Made by a program: the position numbers and the translations under genes
Notes under the pieces: model-generated
Seen by the model: the letters and a program-made list of their open reading frames with translations, nothing else
Told to the model about the DNA's origin: nothing
Database searches by the model: none
From: Haliotis asinina
Taxonomy: Eukaryota > Mollusca > Gastropoda > Lepetellida > Haliotidae
DNA: 64,000 bases
NCBI RefSeq assembly: GCF_037392515.1
Contig: NC_090288.1
Coordinates: 56,405,673-56,469,672, forward strand
Reading direction: 5' to 3'
In this document: positions 37,567 to 48,838 of the stretch, one piece after another
Position numbering within the stretch: position 1 is the stretch's first letter
Layout: each line of letters opens with the position of its first letter

Positions 37567-38422
37567 AGCGTGGCTTGAAAAACAAGCCCTGTGGCAGATC
37601 TATTTGCCGGCACCACGCTACGTGCCTAGAAGGAGGTTCGGTATTAACATACCTAATAGCGTTCACCAGGCAGACCTACTGTTCCTACCCCACGACAAGA
37701 GGTACAAGTATGCCTTAACCGTAGTGGATGTAGCCAGTCGTTACAAGGAAGCCGAACCCTTGACCACGAAAGATTCGGCCCAGGTAGCCAGAGGATTCGA
37801 ACGCATATACAAACGCAGTCCGCTGACGTGGCCAACAGAGCTGCAAGTTGACCCCGGACGGGAGTTCATGGGTGCCGTGTCACAACTGCTAGCCAAACAC
37901 GATACAAAGGTCAGGCGTGGCACGGCCGGAGCCCATCGCAGCCAAGCCATAGTTGAGAGATTTAATAGGACTTTGGCTGAGCGCTTGTTCGGCCATCAGT
38001 ATGCTAGGGAGATGGCCACCCCTGGAAAACGATCGACTGAATGGGTCACGAGGTTACCCAAGGTGGTGACGGCAATCAACCATGAAGTCACCCGTCTCAC
38101 CGGTAAGAAACCGGCAGACGCTATCAAACTAAAATCAATAGTTGCAGAGTCGGCCGCTCCATTGCGTGGGAAGGAGAAACAGATACCAGATCGGGCCCTA
38201 GTGAGGTATCTATACCAGCCGGGGGAACACGAGGGCGATAGCCGTAAGCGAGCCACCGATCCTATATGGTCAGTCAAAACTTACAACATAGATAAAGTGG
38301 ATATAAAAGCCGACGAACCTAACTTGTACTACTTGAGGGATGGGCCGGGTAGGGGTTTTGTAAGAGAAGAATTATTGATCGTACCGTACGGCACAGTGTT
38401 ACCTCCAACCAATACACGGTAA
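37567..38422 (+). pseudogene. array unit 2: 5'-truncated integrase
   Basis: Same truncation as unit 1; Ala variant. DDE core retained, no ATG upstream of the core. Confidence 0.9.
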
Positions 38423-38582
38423 ACTGTTTCATAGACACCCAACCTTTTTGTAGTAGGGGTAATAGTAGCAAGAGCTAATGACCCAACCAAAGCCTTATTT
38501 AGTAAATAAGGCTTTGTAGAGACATTTCTTGAAAGTGTTTTAGAACTGTCATTCCCTATACTACTTGGGCTGGAAAGCCAAA

Positions 38583-39438
38583 AGCGTGGCTTGAAAAACA
38601 AGCCCTGTGGCAGATCTATTTGCCGGCACCACGCTACGTGCCTAGAAGGAGGTTCGGTATTAACATACCTAATAGCGTTCACCAGGCAGACCTACTGTTC
38701 CTACCCCACGACAAGAGGTACAAGTATGCCTTAACCGTAGTGGATGTAGCCAGTCGTTACAAGGAAGCCGAACCCTTGACCACGAAAGATTCGGCCCAGG
38801 TAGCCAGAGGATTCGAACGCATATACAAACGCAGTCCGCTGACGTGGCCAACAGAGCTGCAAGTTGACCCCGGACGGGAGTTCATGGGTGCCGTGTCACA
38901 ACTGCTAGCCAAACACGATACAAAGGTCAGGCGTGGCACGGCCGGAGCCCATCGCAGCCAAGCCATAGTTGAGAGATTTAATAGGACTTTGGCTGAGCGC
39001 TTGTTCGGCCATCAGTATGCTAGGGAGATGGTCACCCCTGGAAAACGATCGACTGAATGGGTCACGAGGTTACCCAAGGTGGTGACGGCAATCAACCATG
39101 AAGTCACCCGTCTCACCGGTAAGAAACCGGCAGACGCTATCAAACTAAAATCAATAGTTGCAGAGTCGGCCGCTCCATTGCGTGGGAAGGAGAAACAGAT
39201 ACCAGATCGGGCCCTAGTGAGGTATCTATACCAGCCGGGGGAACACGAGGGCGATAGCCGTAAGCGAGCCACCGATCCTATATGGTCAGTCAAAACTTAC
39301 AACATAGATAAAGTGGATATAAAAGCCGACGAACCTAACTTGTACTACTTGAGGGATGGGCCGGGTAGGGGTTTTGTAAGAGAAGAATTATTGATCGTAC
39401 CGTACGGCACAGTGTTACCTCCAACCAATACACGGTAA
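38583..39438 (+). pseudogene. array unit 3: 5'-truncated integrase
   Basis: Val variant (as in the parental full-length copy). Confidence 0.9.
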
Positions 39439-39598
39439 ACTGTTTCATAGACACCCAACCTTTTTGTAGTAGGGGTAATAGTAGCAAGAGCTAATGACCC
39501 AACCAAAGCCTTATTTAGTAAATAAGGCTTTGTAGAGACATTTCTTGAAAGTGTTTTAGAACTGTCATTCCCTATACTACTTGGGCTGGAAAGCCAAA

Positions 39599-40454
39599 AG
39601 CGTGGCTTGAAAAACAAGCCCTGTGGCAGATCTATTTGCCGGCACCACGCTACGTGCCTAGAAGGAGGTTCGGTATTAACATACCTAATAGCGTTCACCA
39701 GGCAGACCTACTGTTCCTACCCCACGACAAGAGGTACAAGTATGCCTTAACCGTAGTGGATGTAGCCAGTCGTTACAAGGAAGCCGAACCCTTGACCACG
39801 AAAGATTCGGCCCAGGTAGCCAGAGGATTCGAACGCATATACAAACGCAGTCCGCTGACGTGGCCAACAGAGCTGCAAGTTGACCCCGGACGGGAGTTCA
39901 TGGGTGCCGTGTCACAACTGCTAGCCAAACACGATACAAAGGTCAGGCGTGGCACGGCCGGAGCCCATCGCAGCCAAGCCATAGTTGAGAGATTTAATAG
40001 GACTTTGGCTGAGCGCTTGTTCGGCCATCAGTATGCTAGGGAGATGGTCACCCCTGGAAAACGATCGACTGAATGGGTCACGAGGTTACCCAAGGTGGTG
40101 ACGGCAATCAACCATGAAGTCACCCGTCTCACCGGTAAGAAACCGGCAGACGCTATCAAACTAAAATCAATAGTTGCAGAGTCGGCCGCTCCATTGCGTG
40201 GGAAGGAGAAACAGATACCAGATCGGGCCCTAGTGAGGTATCTATACCAGCCGGGGGAACACGAGGGCGATAGCCGTAAGCGAGCCACCGATCCTATATG
40301 GTCAGTCAAAACTTACAACATAGATAAAGTGGATATAAAAGCCGACGAACCTAACTTGTACTACTTGAGGGATGGGCCGGGTAGGGGTTTTGTAAGAGAA
40401 GAATTATTGATCGTACCGTACGGCACAGTGTTACCTCCAACCAATACACGGTAA
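39599..40454 (+). pseudogene. array unit 4: 5'-truncated integrase
   Basis: Val variant. Confidence 0.9.
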
Positions 40455-40614
40455 ACTGTTTCATAGACACCCAACCTTTTTGTAGTAGGGGTAATAGTAG
40501 CAAGAGCTAATGACCCAACCAAAGCCTTATTTAGTAAATAAGGCTTTGTAGAGACATTTCTTGAAAGTGTTTTAGAACTGTCATTCCCTATACTACTTGG
40601 GCTGGAAAGCCAAA

Positions 40615-41470
40615 AGCGTGGCTTGAAAAACAAGCCCTGTGGCAGATCTATTTGCCGGCACCACGCTACGTGCCTAGAAGGAGGTTCGGTATTAACATAC
40701 CTAATAGCGTTCACCAGGCAGACCTACTGTTCCTACCCCACGACAAGAGGTACAAGTATGCCTTAACCGTAGTGGATGTAGCCAGTCGTTACAAGGAAGC
40801 CGAACCCTTGACCACGAAAGATTCGGCCCAGGTAGCCAGAGGATTCGAACGCATATACAAACGCAGTCCGCTGACGTGGCCAACAGAGCTGCAAGTTGAC
40901 CCCGGACGGGAGTTCATGGGTGCCGTGTCACAACTGCTAGCCAAACACGATACAAAGGTCAGGCGTGGCACGGCCGGAGCCCATCGCAGCCAAGCCATAG
41001 TTGAGAGATTTAATAGGACTTTGGCTGAGCGCTTGTTCGGCCATCAGTATGCTAGGGAGATGGCCACCCCTGGAAAACGATCGACTGAATGGGTCACGAG
41101 GTTACCCAAGGTGGTGACGGCAATCAACCATGAAGTCACCCGTCTCACCGGTAAGAAACCGGCAGACGCTATCAAACTAAAATCAATAGTTGCAGAGTCG
41201 GCCGCTCCATTGCGTGGGAAGGAGAAACAGATACCAGATCGGGCCCTAGTGAGGTATCTATACCAGCCGGGGGAACACGAGGGCGATAGCCGTAAGCGAG
41301 CCACCGATCCTATATGGTCAGTCAAAACTTACAACATAGATAAAGTGGATATAAAAGCCGACGAACCTAACTTGTACTACTTGAGGGATGGGCCGGGTAG
41401 GGGTTTTGTAAGAGAAGAATTATTGATCGTACCGTACGGCACAGTGTTACCTCCAACCAATACACGGTAA
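40615..41470 (+). pseudogene. array unit 5: 5'-truncated integrase
   Basis: Ala variant. Confidence 0.9.
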
Positions 41471-41630
41471 ACTGTTTCATAGACACCCAACCTTTTTGTA
41501 GTAGGGGTAATAGTAGCAAGAGCTAATGACCCAACCAAAGCCTTATTTAGTAAATAAGGCTTTGTAGAGACATTTCTTGAAAGTGTTTTAGAACTGTCAT
41601 TCCCTATACTACTTGGGCTGGAAAGCCAAA

Positions 41631-42486
41631 AGCGTGGCTTGAAAAACAAGCCCTGTGGCAGATCTATTTGCCGGCACCACGCTACGTGCCTAGAAGGAGG
41701 TTCGGTATTAACATACCTAATAGCGTTCACCAGGCAGACCTACTGTTCCTACCCCACGACAAGAGGTACAAGTATGCCTTAACCGTAGTGGATGTAGCCA
41801 GTCGTTACAAGGAAGCCGAACCCTTGACCACGAAAGATTCGGCCCAGGTAGCCAGAGGATTCGAACGCATATACAAACGCAGTCCGCTGACGTGGCCAAC
41901 AGAGCTGCAAGTTGACCCCGGACGGGAGTTCATGGGTGCCGTGTCACAACTGCTAGCCAAACACGATACAAAGGTCAGGCGTGGCACGGCCGGAGCCCAT
42001 CGCAGCCAAGCCATAGTTGAGAGATTTAATAGGACTTTGGCTGAGCGCTTGTTCGGCCATCAGTATGCTAGGGAGATGGCCACCCCTGGAAAACGATCGA
42101 CTGAATGGGTCACGAGGTTACCCAAGGTGGTGACGGCAATCAACCATGAAGTCACCCGTCTCACCGGTAAGAAACCGGCAGACGCTATCAAACTAAAATC
42201 AATAGTTGCAGAGTCGGCCGCTCCATTGCGTGGGAAGGAGAAACAGATACCAGATCGGGCCCTAGTGAGGTATCTATACCAGCCGGGGGAACACGAGGGC
42301 GATAGCCGTAAGCGAGCCACCGATCCTATATGGTCAGTCAAAACTTACAACATAGATAAAGTGGATATAAAAGCCGACGAACCTAACTTGTACTACTTGA
42401 GGGATGGGCCGGGTAGGGGTTTTGTAAGAGAAGAATTATTGATCGTACCGTACGGCACAGTGTTACCTCCAACCAATACACGGTAA
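41631..42486 (+). pseudogene. array unit 6: 5'-truncated integrase
   Basis: Ala variant. Confidence 0.9.
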
Positions 42487-42646
42487 ACTGTTTCATAGAC
42501 ACCCAACCTTTTTGTAGTAGGGGTAATAGTAGCAAGAGCTAATGACCCAACCAAAGCCTTATTTAGTAAATAAGGCTTTGTAGAGACATTTCTTGAAAGT
42601 GTTTTAGAACTGTCATTCCCTATACTACTTGGGCTGGAAAGCCAAA

Positions 42647-43502
42647 AGCGTGGCTTGAAAAACAAGCCCTGTGGCAGATCTATTTGCCGGCACCACGCTA
42701 CGTGCCTAGAAGGAGGTTCGGTATTAACATACCTAATAGCGTTCACCAGGCAGACCTACTGTTCCTACCCCACGACAAGAGGTACAAGTATGCCTTAACC
42801 GTAGTGGATGTAGCCAGTCGTTACAAGGAAGCCGAACCCTTGACCACGAAAGATTCGGCCCAGGTAGCCAGAGGATTCGAACGCATATACAAACGCAGTC
42901 CGCTGACGTGGCCAACAGAGCTGCAAGTTGACCCCGGACGGGAGTTCATGGGTGCCGTGTCACAACTGCTAGCCAAACACGATACAAAGGTCAGGCGTGG
43001 CACGGCCGGAGCCCATCGCAGCCAAGCCATAGTTGAGAGATTTAATAGGACTTTGGCTGAGCGCTTGTTCGGCCATCAGTATGCTAGGGAGATGGCCACC
43101 CCTGGAAAACGATCGACTGAATGGGTCACGAGGTTACCCAAGGTGGTGACGGCAATCAACCATGAAGTCACCCGTCTCACCGGTAAGAAACCGGCAGACG
43201 CTATCAAACTAAAATCAATAGTTGCAGAGTCGGCCGCTCCATTGCGTGGGAAGGAGAAACAGATACCAGATCGGGCCCTAGTGAGGTATCTATACCAGCC
43301 GGGGGAACACGAGGGCGATAGCCGTAAGCGAGCCACCGATCCTATATGGTCAGTCAAAACTTACAACATAGATAAAGTGGATATAAAAGCCGACGAACCT
43401 AACTTGTACTACTTGAGGGATGGGCCGGGTAGGGGTTTTGTAAGAGAAGAATTATTGATCGTACCGTACGGCACAGTGTTACCTCCAACCAATACACGGT
43501 AA
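42647..43502 (+). pseudogene. array unit 7: 5'-truncated integrase
   Basis: Ala variant. Confidence 0.9.
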
Positions 43503-43662
43503 ACTGTTTCATAGACACCCAACCTTTTTGTAGTAGGGGTAATAGTAGCAAGAGCTAATGACCCAACCAAAGCCTTATTTAGTAAATAAGGCTTTGTAGA
43601 GACATTTCTTGAAAGTGTTTTAGAACTGTCATTCCCTATACTACTTGGGCTGGAAAGCCAAA

Positions 43663-44518
43663 AGCGTGGCTTGAAAAACAAGCCCTGTGGCAGATCTATT
43701 TGCCGGCACCACGCTACGTGCCTAGAAGGAGGTTCGGTATTAACATACCTAATAGCGTTCACCAGGCAGACCTACTGTTCCTACCCCACGACAAGAGGTA
43801 CAAGTATGCCTTAACCGTAGTGGATGTAGCCAGTCGTTACAAGGAAGCCGAACCCTTGACCACGAAAGATTCGGCCCAGGTAGCCAGAGGATTCGAACGC
43901 ATATACAAACGCAGTCCGCTGACGTGGCCAACAGAGCTGCAAGTTGACCCCGGACGGGAGTTCATGGGTGCCGTGTCACAACTGCTAGCCAAACACGATA
44001 CAAAGGTCAGGCGTGGCACGGCCGGAGCCCATCGCAGCCAAGCCATAGTTGAGAGATTTAATAGGACTTTGGCTGAGCGCTTGTTCGGCCATCAGTATGC
44101 TAGGGAGATGGTCACCCCTGGAAAACGATCGACTGAATGGGTCACGAGGTTACCCAAGGTGGTGACGGCAATCAACCATGAAGTCACCCGTCTCACCGGT
44201 AAGAAACCGGCAGACGCTATCAAACTAAAATCAATAGTTGCAGAGTCGGCCGCTCCATTGCGTGGGAAGGAGAAACAGATACCAGATCGGGCCCTAGTGA
44301 GGTATCTATACCAGCCGGGGGAACACGAGGGCGATAGCCGTAAGCGAGCCACCGATCCTATATGGTCAGTCAAAACTTACAACATAGATAAAGTGGATAT
44401 AAAAGCCGACGAACCTAACTTGTACTACTTGAGGGATGGGCCGGGTAGGGGTTTTGTAAGAGAAGAATTATTGATCGTACCGTACGGCACAGTGTTACCT
44501 CCAACCAATACACGGTAA
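43663..44518 (+). pseudogene. array unit 8: 5'-truncated integrase
   Basis: Val variant. Confidence 0.9.
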
Positions 44519-44678
44519 ACTGTTTCATAGACACCCAACCTTTTTGTAGTAGGGGTAATAGTAGCAAGAGCTAATGACCCAACCAAAGCCTTATTTAGTA
44601 AATAAGGCTTTGTAGAGACATTTCTTGAAAGTGTTTTAGAACTGTCATTCCCTATACTACTTGGGCTGGAAAGCCAAA

Positions 44679-45534
44679 AGCGTGGCTTGAAAAACAAGCC
44701 CTGTGGCAGATCTATTTGCCGGCACCACGCTACGTGCCTAGAAGGAGGTTCGGTATTAACATACCTAATAGCGTTCACCAGGCAGACCTACTGTTCCTAC
44801 CCCACGACAAGAGGTACAAGTATGCCTTAACCGTAGTGGATGTAGCCAGTCGTTACAAGGAAGCCGAACCCTTGACCACGAAAGATTCGGCCCAGGTAGC
44901 CAGAGGATTCGAACGCATATACAAACGCAGTCCGCTGACGTGGCCAACAGAGCTGCAAGTTGACCCCGGACGGGAGTTCATGGGTGCCGTGTCACAACTG
45001 CTAGCCAAACACGATACAAAGGTCAGGCGTGGCACGGCCGGAGCCCATCGCAGCCAAGCCATAGTTGAGAGATTTAATAGGACTTTGGCTGAGCGCTTGT
45101 TCGGCCATCAGTATGCTAGGGAGATGGTCACCCCTGGAAAACGATCGACTGAATGGGTCACGAGGTTACCCAAGGTGGTGACGGCAATCAACCATGAAGT
45201 CACCCGTCTCACCGGTAAGAAACCGGCAGACGCTATCAAACTAAAATCAATAGTTGCAGAGTCGGCCGCTCCATTGCGTGGGAAGGAGAAACAGATACCA
45301 GATCGGGCCCTAGTGAGGTATCTATACCAGCCGGGGGAACACGAGGGCGATAGCCGTAAGCGAGCCACCGATCCTATATGGTCAGTCAAAACTTACAACA
45401 TAGATAAAGTGGATATAAAAGCCGACGAACCTAACTTGTACTACTTGAGGGATGGGCCGGGTAGGGGTTTTGTAAGAGAAGAATTATTGATCGTACCGTA
45501 CGGCACAGTGTTACCTCCAACCAATACACGGTAA
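44679..45534 (+). pseudogene. array unit 9: 5'-truncated integrase
   Basis: Val variant. Its terminal repeat (ending 45677) is followed by TGGGCTGG and then directly by outer PolB sequence rather than another unit. Confidence 0.9.
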
Positions 45535-45677
45535 ACTGTTTCATAGACACCCAACCTTTTTGTAGTAGGGGTAATAGTAGCAAGAGCTAATGACCCAACC
45601 AAAGCCTTATTTAGTAAATAAGGCTTTGTAGAGACATTTCTTGAAAGTGTTTTAGAACTGTCATTCCCTATACTACT

Positions 45678-45682
45678 TGGGC
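45678..45682. repeat. target-site duplication TGGGC, right border with outer PolB
   Basis: TGGGC between the last CCCTATACTACT and 'tggtgtaataccatg', which is the antisense continuation of PolB broken off at 22277. Confidence 0.8.
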
Positions 45683-47198
45683 TGGTGTAATACCATGCGG
45701 GGTCAAGTTTATACTGCTTGAAACACGTCCGCCTAAACGTCTCAAACACGTCGGCTAACAGCAGTACATCTGTCCTCAAGTACAGGTCGTGATAATCACC
45801 CAGGTTCTTACAACCCAGTTTATTCCATACGTTGGTCGCGTGCGAGTAATCATCTCGTGAGACGGACGCCTCATTCAGCTTGCTATAAAAGCAGTCAATA
45901 GGGGGTAGTCTGGTCTCGGTGAACTTGACCCAACTATCCATGTACTCATAGGGGTACACACCCTTCCTCATAAGCAGGCGTCTAGTCTCGGCGTCTGTGT
46001 ATCGATCGGTGATAGGGAAGGCATTGTTGGCCTTGACCAGACTGTCGAGTGACGACAGGAGGAACTGAAACGAGTCAATGAACCTAAGTCCTTTTAAGCT
46101 GAAGGAGATGTATCTCTCCATGTTGTTGGGGATGCACGTTATATTACCATCGATTTTCGCGATGGCCTGCATGATCAAGTGTGAGTCGTACCCTCTCAAG
46201 TTGTGAAAGACAACGGGGATGTTTATTGTCTTAGGGTTGATTTTAAGCTTGAGGTTGCACGCGTTGTGAGCGGCGCCTCTATACTTACCAGTTATGTGGC
46301 AGTGATCTCTCACCGAATCACCGTTAAGTGGTGAGTCACACACGTGACAGTTAGTGCTACTAGCGTGAGCTAGCCTGTCGACTTGGGTCATACGCATGGG
46401 AGCGATTCTATAAAATGCATTCCTAATAATTTTTTCTTCCTCCTGCAAACACTTTAGAAACCTTTCAGCCGCGTCAGGGCCCCTATACACTACCGGAGCT
46501 TTCGTTTCCCCGTCACAACGGACGACAATGTATCCAAACCCACAGGCTTTATGCTCTTGTGTGGGGGAAACCAAGGCTTCGAAGTCGGCGTATATGATAT
46601 AAGGCACAGACATTTGGTTCTTGTGGTTACCGAATTTTAGGATATTATCACCTTCCTTAGGCATGTCGACTCGTATGGCCGTCTGCCCCACACCTTGACA
46701 ATCCTCCCGGTGGGATTCTAATAAATCAGCTCGTGTGAAGCCATGTAGGCATCGTTCACAGAAGTGGGTCTTTCCTTTGTGTGCCGATTGGTCATACAAC
46801 AGCCTGCTAAAGTGTTTTATCCATGTGTAGTGATACTTGTCACCTCGCTGGATCATGAATATATTGATAACTTGGCGATCCTTCACCGGGCTGACCCTGT
46901 GTACTATTGTTGTGTTACCTTCGTGCCCAAAGATATTTATAGCCAGATTATTCTGTTTTTCTACTTTAGTGATCTGGGAGATGGGGGTGGGTTCATCTAT
47001 ACCATCTCAGTTGAGCCCATCGTCTTGGGGATAGCTAGAAAGCCTATCTGAATTAGTGCCAGCTGGAAATAAGGCTGACCTGATAGCTAACCTCAGGCAA
47101 TCGTTTCCTCTATTCTTAACGTTTACTATGGCATGTTTGTTCCTATAGTAGGGGGGCAAGGCTAGGTATGACCCGCCTCTGAATGGCACGTAGTTAGC
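45683..47198 (-). pseudogene. POLB: middle part of outer Polinton PolB
   Basis: Minus strand, matching inner PolB from about residue 240 (VPFRGGSYLALPPYYRNKHA) to the YYTSP site where the inner element is inserted. It has the zinc-finger-like region, exonuclease motifs YADFEALV and HNLRGYDSHL, and the endonuclease-VII-like DHCH motif. It is broken by a TGG to TGA nonsense codon at 47007-47009. Compared with the inner copy it lacks a ~17-residue insertion after FEALV. At 47196-47198 it joins the MCP fragment through three shared bases. An ORF that continues from here through the terminal repeat is accidental. Confidence 0.9.
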
Positions 47199-47704
47199 AA
47201 CTCGAAGTCGAGCGGCACGCAGAATCGATTCCCGTATGCTCGAGCGATGGCCTTTTCACCGTCCGATAGCTTGTCTAGCTGGTCTGGCGTGAAGGCATAC
47301 CCTATGCGCGACCGGGTTGATTTGCTGATGCCCTGGTACACATCATTGACTCGTTCTCCCTCGCTTTTCCAGAGATCCCCGTAGCAGTGAAACACGTCGC
47401 TGTCGTCGATGCTCAGCACCTCGTTACCGCTGATCTTGACGGTCGTTTTCTTGATGATAGCTCGACCCACGTTCCGCACTAGCTCGCGTTTGTCGTTGTC
47501 GGAGGTCAACGTGATATTGAACGCCAGTCGAACAGTGCCTGGTACAATGAGGTCATTCTCACCAAGGTTTGGAAATCTAACCAGCAGAGTTTGATTCTGG
47601 TCTATCTTGCTGGGATTGTTGGTGATGGTCACCGACTGGCGCACGGCTCTGGCTCCTAATGGCTCTCTCAATCTTCTGAAAGGATCTAATTTTCTGCCGT
47701 ACAT
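47196..47704 (-). pseudogene. MCP: 5' fragment of outer major capsid protein
   Basis: About 170 codons nearly identical to the start of the inner MCP, ending at LDFELL. A deletion then fuses it to PolB. It cannot make a capsid protein. It is divergent from the coiled-coil gene at 47743. Confidence 0.92.
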
Positions 47705-47742
47705 TGTTATGTATAAATGAAATATATTTTTAATACTAAATA
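47705..47742. promoter_or_regulatory. AT-rich divergent spacer in outer copy
   Basis: 38 bp, almost all A/T, between the MCP and coiled-coil start codons, equivalent to 27852-27883. Confidence 0.45.
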
Positions 47743-48838
47743 ATGGCTGAAGACATACCTATGATGGAGATGTGGGATGATACTATGGATGATACAGGGG
47801 CCGAGCAGGAGACCTCATTCTCGCTAGGTGACGCACTCATGAAGGAGGACGCCGTCGACGATTATTACAACACAGTTGAAAATAAATCCAAACTCAAGCC
47901 GTTGGGAAGGGACTATTCCAGGTTTACCCTCGATAGCAATGGCACGCTGCGTTTGAAGGCTCACCCGGAGATCGATCTCGTGAATAAACGCACGAGAGAA
48001 CCGCTTGCTTTATCAACACTGGGCAGTCGACATGGGAGTGACTTGATCCGCGATGAACTAGGTTTCATAGATTACGGTGGCACGCGACCTAAGCTTCCTC
48101 CGAAGGTCCGTGAAGATCTGCAAGCTTATGATATTAAAAAGGTGTTGGCCGACTACGAGAACAAGCCCTTCCCGGGTTTCGAACTTACCTTTCGGGAACT
48201 GCGGGGGTTGGACCTGTTGATGCAAACCATTCGTGGTCAGCTCTGGAAAAGCACGGCCAAAGTGAGTGAGATAGACGGCCACATCGACTATGAAAAGGGC
48301 AAACTCGGTGAAACTGAGGACGAGTCTATGAAAGCCACCATCGAGGAACGAATACGTAATTTGGAAGAGGAAAGGCAGGTCTGGTTGGAGACAGCGTCCG
48401 GCTACAAAGAAAAGCTTCGATCCCAGACCAACTCTGTGCGGGAAACCATCAATCAAGTCCTCTACCGAGACACCACGTTAGCAGACAGGATTCGGATATT
48501 GTTCCGGGAGCAAGGGATCACCATCACCAGCATTCTGACTGCATTGGGTTTCATCATATCAACCTTGGTGGTGTCACTGACAGGGGGTACTGTGGGAGTG
48601 CCCCCCACACCCCCCCGGCGGTGGTGTTAAAGACTGGATGAAAAAACTCGGGGAAGGCCTAGCTAAACTGGCTGGTAAAGCCGCCGAAGCCCTTCCCGGC
48701 ATCCTGGGTAGCATCGTCTCGTGGTTGTTGGGCGCTCTGGCTAAAACTGTCACGTGGCTCAGTCAAAACCTGTGGGCAGCCATCGTCGCCGTGGCGGGTC
48801 TAGTGTACGTAGCGGCTAAGAAATTTTTAACCAAATAA
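47743..48838 (+). pseudogene. coiled-coil membrane protein, outer copy, frameshifted
   Basis: It follows the inner protein through its coiled coil and first hydrophobic segment (ILTALGFIISTLVVSL). The frame then shifts in a run of seven C at the Gly/Pro linker (about 48605-48617) and stops at 48630. The lost C-terminal part (LAKLAGKAAEALPGILGSIV, last helix) is open in another frame at 48638-48838. It diverges much more from the inner copy than MCP or integrase do. Confidence 0.88.

Larger units (their letters stand above)
35526..45685 (+). repeat. 1016-bp tandem array, ten copies, of integrase plus Polinton end
   Basis: Exact 1016-bp periodicity. Each unit holds the integrase from about residue 37 to its stop, the 3' end of the element, the terminal CCCTATACTACT and eight bases of outer-element flank (TGGGCTGG). 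It is then joined to AAAGCCAAAAGCG inside the next integrase. The first copy is the genuine end of the inner element; nine extra copies start at 36542. Units are nearly identical, with a few unit-specific substitutions. Confidence 0.95.

Noticed and set aside
36297-45389. Repeated 60-117-codon minus-strand ORFs in the array
   Set aside because: Antisense shadows of the integrase copies, repeated with the 1016-bp period.
36588-45534. Nine 272-codon integrase ORFs as functional genes
   Set aside because: They open with TTG, lack the N-terminal domain and have no promoter; treated as tandem pseudogene copies.
35526-45685. Array dismissed as assembly error
   Set aside because: The possibility remains, but unit-specific substitutions in blocks and the captured 8-bp flank favour a real array; it is reported with a check.
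45441-46886. 481-codon ORF joining PolB to a novel C-terminus
   Set aside because: The C-terminal part is antisense translation through the Polinton terminal repeat and integrase end; it is a by-product of the insertion.
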